From Rugamonas rubra (GTDB lineage Bacteria > Pseudomonadota > Gammaproteobacteria > Burkholderiales > Burkholderiaceae_D): a DNA stretch of 64,000 nucleotides. This document shows positions 60,870 to 64,000 of this stretch, piece by piece. The notes beneath the pieces were generated by a model. That model saw only the letters and a list, made by a program, of their open reading frames with translations, ran no database searches and had not been told where the DNA came from. Every line of letters starts with the position of its first letter. The stretch's first letter is position 1. Made by a program: the position numbers and the translations under genes. Where the stretch lies: assembly GCF_900114705.1 (NCBI RefSeq), contig NZ_FOTW01000019.1, positions 107,509 through 171,508 of the forward strand, in the 5' to 3' direction.

Positions 60870-61307
60870 TTAGCGCAGCACCATCACCGGCAGAGTGGTG
60901 TGGGCCAGCACCTTTTGCGTCTCGCTGCCGAGGAACAGGCGGTTCAGGCCCTTGCGGCCGTGCGAGGCCATCATGATGATGTCGCAACCGTGCTGCTTGG
61001 CCGCCTCGACGATCTCCTCGTAGGGGCTGAACGACAGCGTGACCACGCCCTCGAAGGCGATGCCGGCGGCCTCGGCGGCGGCGGCCACCTTGGCGATGTT
61101 GCGGCGCGCCTCCTGCTCCATCTCCCGTTCGAAGGTCTTGGCGTCGAGCACGGCGCCGCCGTCGGCCATCGGCGAGAAGGGGAAGGGGTGGATCACGCTG
61201 ATGGCGACCAACTGCGCTTGGTTGAGCTGGGCGAACTGGATCGCCGTGGCGGTGGCTTTGTCCGACAGCGCGGAGCCGTCGGTCGGCAGCAGGATTTTCT
61301 TGAACAT
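60870..61307 (-). CDS. Universal stress protein, UspA family
   Basis: Single-domain protein of 145 residues: KKILLPTDGSALSDKATATAIQFAQL at the start and IIMMASHGRKGLNRLFLGSETQKVLAHTTLPVMVLR at the end, containing the G-x2-G-x9-G-S type ATP-binding loop. USP proteins of this class bind ATP and respond to starvation and stress. The stop codon is next to the mltA terminator. The region upstream (61308-61396) contains a TTGATCC-N2-GATCAA-like element, ttgatccagatcaa at about 61363-61376. Confidence 0.92.
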   Translation of the reverse strand: MFKKILLPTDGSALSDKATATAIQFAQLNQAQLVAISVIHPFPFSPMADGGAVLDAKTFEREMEQEARRNIAKVAAAAEAAGIAFEGVVTLSFSPYEEIVEAAKQHGCDIIMMASHGRKGLNRLFLGSETQKVLAHTTLPVMVLR

Positions 61308-61396
61308 GGCCTTCTCCGGTGAGTGTATGGCTGCAAGCTTATGGAATTGACCAGTGGAAATCCTTGATCCAGATCAAACCAGGCCGCATCCACCGC

Positions 61397-62743
61397 TCAG
61401 GCGTCCAGTGTGGCGCCAACAGGCCGTTCGGGGCGCACGTCACGGATGGGCTTGGACAGCGCCATGGCGATGGTCAGCAGGATGCCGCCGGCGCCGACGC
61501 AGGCCATGCCGGTGCGGATGCTCAGGTGCTCGGCGATGTAGCCGGCCGCCAGGGCGCCCAGCGGCGCCGTGGCCACGGTCAGGAAACGCATGGTCGAGAT
61601 CATGCGGCCGAGGAAGGCGTCGGGCGTGACCTTTTGCCGCATCGCCATGTAGGGCATGAAGAACAGCATCACGCCGCAGTCGAAGAACAGCGACAGCGAG
61701 GCGAAGGCGACGGTGGTGGCCATGCTGCTGCCGAACAGCGCCGTCGGAATGGCCGGCATCAGCACGAAGCCCAGTGTGGTGGCGGCGGTGCCGATCAGCA
61801 GCGTGACGCCGGCGCCGAAGCGGCGGTTCAGCGGCTTGATCACCATCGAGCTGATGAACACGCCGACCCCGCCGACCATCTGCGCCGCGCCCAGCACGCC
61901 GGGCGACATGCCCAGTTCGCGCGTGGCGAACAGGATGGCCAGCGCGGCGTAGCCGTAGAACAGCAGATGCCAGACGCCGGCCGCCCAGGCCAGCGTGCGC
62001 AGCAGCGGATGGCCCCAGATGAAGATGAAGCCGTCGCGGATGTCGCGCAGCGGGTGCTTGTCGGACGGCGCCGGCTGCGGGTCGCGCACGCTGATGCGGC
62101 GCAGGTTGAGCACCGACACCACGAAGCCGGCGGCGTTGACCAGGATGGCGTAGGGTGCCGTCAGCCACTGGATCAGGATGCCGGCGACGCCGGGCGAGAT
62201 CAGGCGCGAGGCCGAATCGCTGGCGGCGAACTTGGACTGGGCGTCGATCAGCCCGTCGCGACCGATCAGGAAGGTCAGGAAGATCTGCTCGGCGCCGCCA
62301 CCGACCACGGTGCAGCTGCCCAGCACGAAGGCCACCGCATACATCCAGTGCATCGACAGCAGGCCCAGCCAGTAGGCCGCCGGGATGCTGGCCAAGGTCA
62401 GTGCCTGCACCACCTCGCTGCCGAGCAAGATCGGCAGCTTGCGGCTGCGGTCCAGCAGCACGCCGGCCGGCAGCGCGAACAAGGCGAACGGGATCGCCTG
62501 GCAGGCCATGAGCATGCCCATCTGCGAAGGGCTGGCGCGCAGCAGGATGGCCGAACACAGCGGCAGGGCCAGCGCGCTGATCTGCCCGCCGAAGCCGTTC
62601 AGAATGCTGCTGAACCAGTAGCGGCGGAAGTCGACGTTGCGCAGCAGGGCGTCGCGGGCCAGCAGTTCGGACAGGTAGTGGCGGATGGCGGTAAGGATAT
62701 GAGGCCCGGTTCGGTCGGCGGATGGAGATTCAAATAATACCAG
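61397..62743 (-). CDS. MFS transporter (MFS_3/EntS-like) with non-standard start
   Basis: Twelve-helix exporter. The frame is open from a TAG at 62756-62758, but the first in-frame ATG (62521) would cut off helix 1 (RRYWFSSILNGFGGQISALALPLCSAILL), and no GTG or TTG exists before it. I place the start at CTG 62743, seven bases after AGAGAGG, giving 448 residues, a normal length for this family. Helices continue through PFALFALPAGVLLDRSRKLPIL (motif-A-like loop), a central charged loop (RDPQPAPSDKHPLRD) and six more helices. The substrate is unknown; relatives export siderophores or drugs. Confidence 0.82.
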   Translation of the reverse strand: MVLFESPSADRTGPHILTAIRHYLSELLARDALLRNVDFRRYWFSSILNGFGGQISALALPLCSAILLRASPSQMGMLMACQAIPFALFALPAGVLLDRSRKLPILLGSEVVQALTLASIPAAYWLGLLSMHWMYAVAFVLGSCTVVGGGAEQIFLTFLIGRDGLIDAQSKFAASDSASRLISPGVAGILIQWLTAPYAILVNAAGFVVSVLNLRRISVRDPQPAPSDKHPLRDIRDGFIFIWGHPLLRTLAWAAGVWHLLFYGYAALAILFATRELGMSPGVLGAAQMVGGVGVFISSMVIKPLNRRFGAGVTLLIGTAATTLGFVLMPAIPTALFGSSMATTVAFASLSLFFDCGVMLFFMPYMAMRQKVTPDAFLGRMISTMRFLTVATAPLGALAAGYIAEHLSIRTGMACVGAGGILLTIAMALSKPIRDVRPERPVGATLDA

Positions 62744-62827
62744 CGCGCAACCTCTCTATATAGACGATAAAAGATACAATCGCCGCATACCGATCTAGAA
62801 GCTTGATTATCCACCGGAGGAGTCCCC

Positions 62828-63604
62828 ATGCAATACGAAGACCTGATTGTTGACGTGCAAGGCAAAGTGGCGCTGATTCGCCTGAACCGTCCCAAGGCGC
62901 TGAACGCACTGAACGACCGCATGATGGATGAGCTGGGCGACGCCCTGCGCAAGTTCGACGCCGACCCGGCGATCGGCTGCATCGTGCTGACGGGCAGCGA
63001 AAGAGCCTTCGCCGCCGGCGCCGACATCGCCGCCATGGCCGACTACACCTATGTCGACACCTACCGCGACAACTACATCACCCGCAACTGGGAGCACATC
63101 CTGCGCGTGCGCAAGCCGGTGATCGGCGCCGTCGCCGGCTACGCCCTGGGCGGCGGCTGCGAGCTGGCCATGATGTGCGACTTCCTGATCGCCGCCGACA
63201 ACGCCAAGTTCGGCCAGCCGGAAATCAAGGTCGGCGTCACGCCCGGCGCCGGCGGCACCCAGCGCTTGCCGCGCACCATCGGCAAATCCAAGGCCATGGA
63301 CCTGTTGCTGACCGCCCGTACCATCGACGCGGCCGAAGCCGAGCGCATCGGCCTGGTCTCCCGCGTGGTGCCGGCCGAGATGTTGCTGGAGGAGGCGATG
63401 ACTGCCGCCGCCACCATCGCCGACATGCCGACCTCGGTGGCGATGATGATCAAGGACGCCGTCAACCGCGCCTTCGAGACCACGCTGACGGAGGGCGTTA
63501 ATTACGAGCGCCGCCTGTTCCAGTCGGCCTTCGGCACGCCCGCCCAAAAAGAGGGCATGCACGCTTTCCTGGAAAAGCGCTTGCCTAAGTTCGACGGTCT
63601 TTGA
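62828..63604 (+). CDS. Enoyl-CoA hydratase
   Basis: Crotonase-fold enzyme of 258 residues. The oxyanion-hole residues lie in ERAFAAGADIAAM and AGYALGGGCELAMMCDF, and both catalytic Glu are present (GGCELAM and FGQPEIKVGVTPGAGGTQRLPR), as expected for a true hydratase rather than an isomerase. It hydrates trans-2-enoyl-CoA in fatty-acid or phenylacetate catabolism. GGAGGAG stands before the ATG. Divergent from the MFS gene; followed directly by the rRNA promoter region. Confidence 0.95.
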   Translation: MQYEDLIVDVQGKVALIRLNRPKALNALNDRMMDELGDALRKFDADPAIGCIVLTGSERAFAAGADIAAMADYTYVDTYRDNYITRNWEHILRVRKPVIGAVAGYALGGGCELAMMCDFLIAADNAKFGQPEIKVGVTPGAGGTQRLPRTIGKSKAMDLLLTARTIDAAEAERIGLVSRVVPAEMLLEEAMTAAATIADMPTSVAMMIKDAVNRAFETTLTEGVNYERRLFQSAFGTPAQKEGMHAFLEKRLPKFDGL

Positions 63605-63675
63605 TATAGTTCGCCTCCCCGCAGAAATGCACGCAGAAACAAGCGGTTGCAGAGTAGGCGGGGAGAAAAAGAAGC

Positions 63676-63704
63676 TTGACGAAATGGCCGAAACGCTGCA
63701 TACT
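63676..63704 (+). promoter_or_regulatory. rRNA operon promoter
   Basis: TTGACG and CATACT separated by 17 bases, about 275 bases before the 16S start. Position and strength fit the main rrn promoter. Confidence 0.75.
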
Positions 63705-63720
63705 CTTCCTTCTTCGCAAC

Positions 63721-63791
63721 TGACAAACAAAACGCTTTGTCAAGGGTTGAAAGCCCGGTTGCAGGCAGTACCGAATAAAGTTCTTTAACAA
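63721..63791 (+). promoter_or_regulatory. rRNA leader antitermination region (boxB-like hairpin and boxA)
   Basis: A hairpin tgacaaa / tttgtca (63721-63727, 63736-63742) is followed by gttctttaaca (63780-63790), matching the boxA element bound by NusB/S10. Sequence beyond (aattaacagtcgataagtgtgg) is typical of betaproteobacterial rrn leaders. Confidence 0.72.
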
Positions 63792-63980
63792 TTAACAGTC
63801 GATAAGTGTGGATGTTTGATGAAAGTGCAGCGACTTCTTCGGAAGTCGTCAACTTAAAATATCAAATGTTCACAAGAAGTAATGAAATAGGACGCTTCGC
63901 AAGAAGTGGCCTGTCAGTATTTTGAGTGAGCGACCCCTTAGCAATAAGGGTGACACGAAAGTGTCAAAGTAACAGAGATT

Positions 63981-64000
63981 AAACTGAAGAGTTTGATCCT
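63981..64000 (+). rRNA. rrs: 16S ribosomal RNA, first 20 bases
   Basis: AAACTGAAGAGTTTGATCCT matches the 5' end of bacterial 16S rRNA; the gene runs off the window. Confidence 0.95.

Overview
The window reads as chromosome of a high-GC betaproteobacterium of the Oxalobacteraceae, most like Massilia or a close relative. The signs are three proteins with PEP-CTERM sorting tails, several c-di-GMP enzymes, two methyl-accepting chemotaxis proteins, an rpe-gph-trpEGDC gene order, beta-type rRNA leader sequence, and very strong G/C bias at third codon positions. The genus is inferred; the 16S gene is cut after about 20 bases.

Layout. 1-3 kb (minus): a secreted subtilase cut by the window edge, behind a PEP-CTERM protein. 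3.7-7.6 kb: a small exported protein, a NeuD/PglD-like acyltransferase preceded by a coupled small ORF, a GT-B glycosyltransferase and a second PEP-CTERM protein. 7.8-9.6 kb: a DUF2058 protein, then a glutathione S-transferase divergent from an HxlR regulator across a palindrome. 10.2-12.6 kb: a lower-GC stretch (SRPBCC protein, orphan sugar-binding protein, coiled-coil protein) ending at the 3' end of a tRNA-Phe gene. 12.9-23.2 kb: chemoreceptor, a Big2-repeat ice-binding-domain lipoprotein with an OmpA-type partner, a GGDEF-EAL protein, and a diguanylate cyclase translationally coupled to a solute-binding protein. 23.5-26.2 kb: an electrophile/aldehyde defence unit (DJ-1/Hsp31-like, YqhD, NemR-like regulator) with two matching operators. 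26.6-27.4 kb: a lower-GC pair of unknown genes. 27.5-31.1 kb: a Pat-like acetyltransferase and a histone-deacetylase-like enzyme. 31.3-38 kb: third PEP-CTERM protein, Stealth-type phosphotransferase, a MarR/thioesterase pair with three matching operators, a KfrA-like protein and a zinc-binding-domain chemoreceptor. 38.1-41.8 kb: two alkaline phosphatases and a small exported protein behind a possible Pho box. 42.1-43.6 kb: a low-GC acyltransferase next to a second tRNA-Phe. 43.7-51.1 kb: UbiH-like hydroxylase, DsbC, a molybdenum hydroxylase operon with its own cofactor cytidylyltransferase, and an M61 peptidase flanked by a REP-like palindrome. 51.3-53.1 kb: diguanylate cyclase and TonB-like lipoprotein. 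53.1-58.7 kb (minus): rpe-gph-trpL-trpEGDC. 59-63.6 kb: apaG, a 49-residue membrane protein, mltA, a universal stress protein, an MFS transporter and an enoyl-CoA hydratase. 63.6-64 kb: promoter, leader and first bases of an rRNA operon.

How it works together. Most of the window is housekeeping and environmental-sensing core. The best new material is regulatory: a Trp-rich leader peptide with a terminator/antiterminator in front of trpE, and three local regulator circuits (HxlR, NemR-like, MarR) whose operators can be read directly because matching palindromes recur at the relevant promoters. Accessory DNA sits on the 3' side of both tRNA-Phe copies. I saw no CRISPR array, transposase, integrase or prophage.
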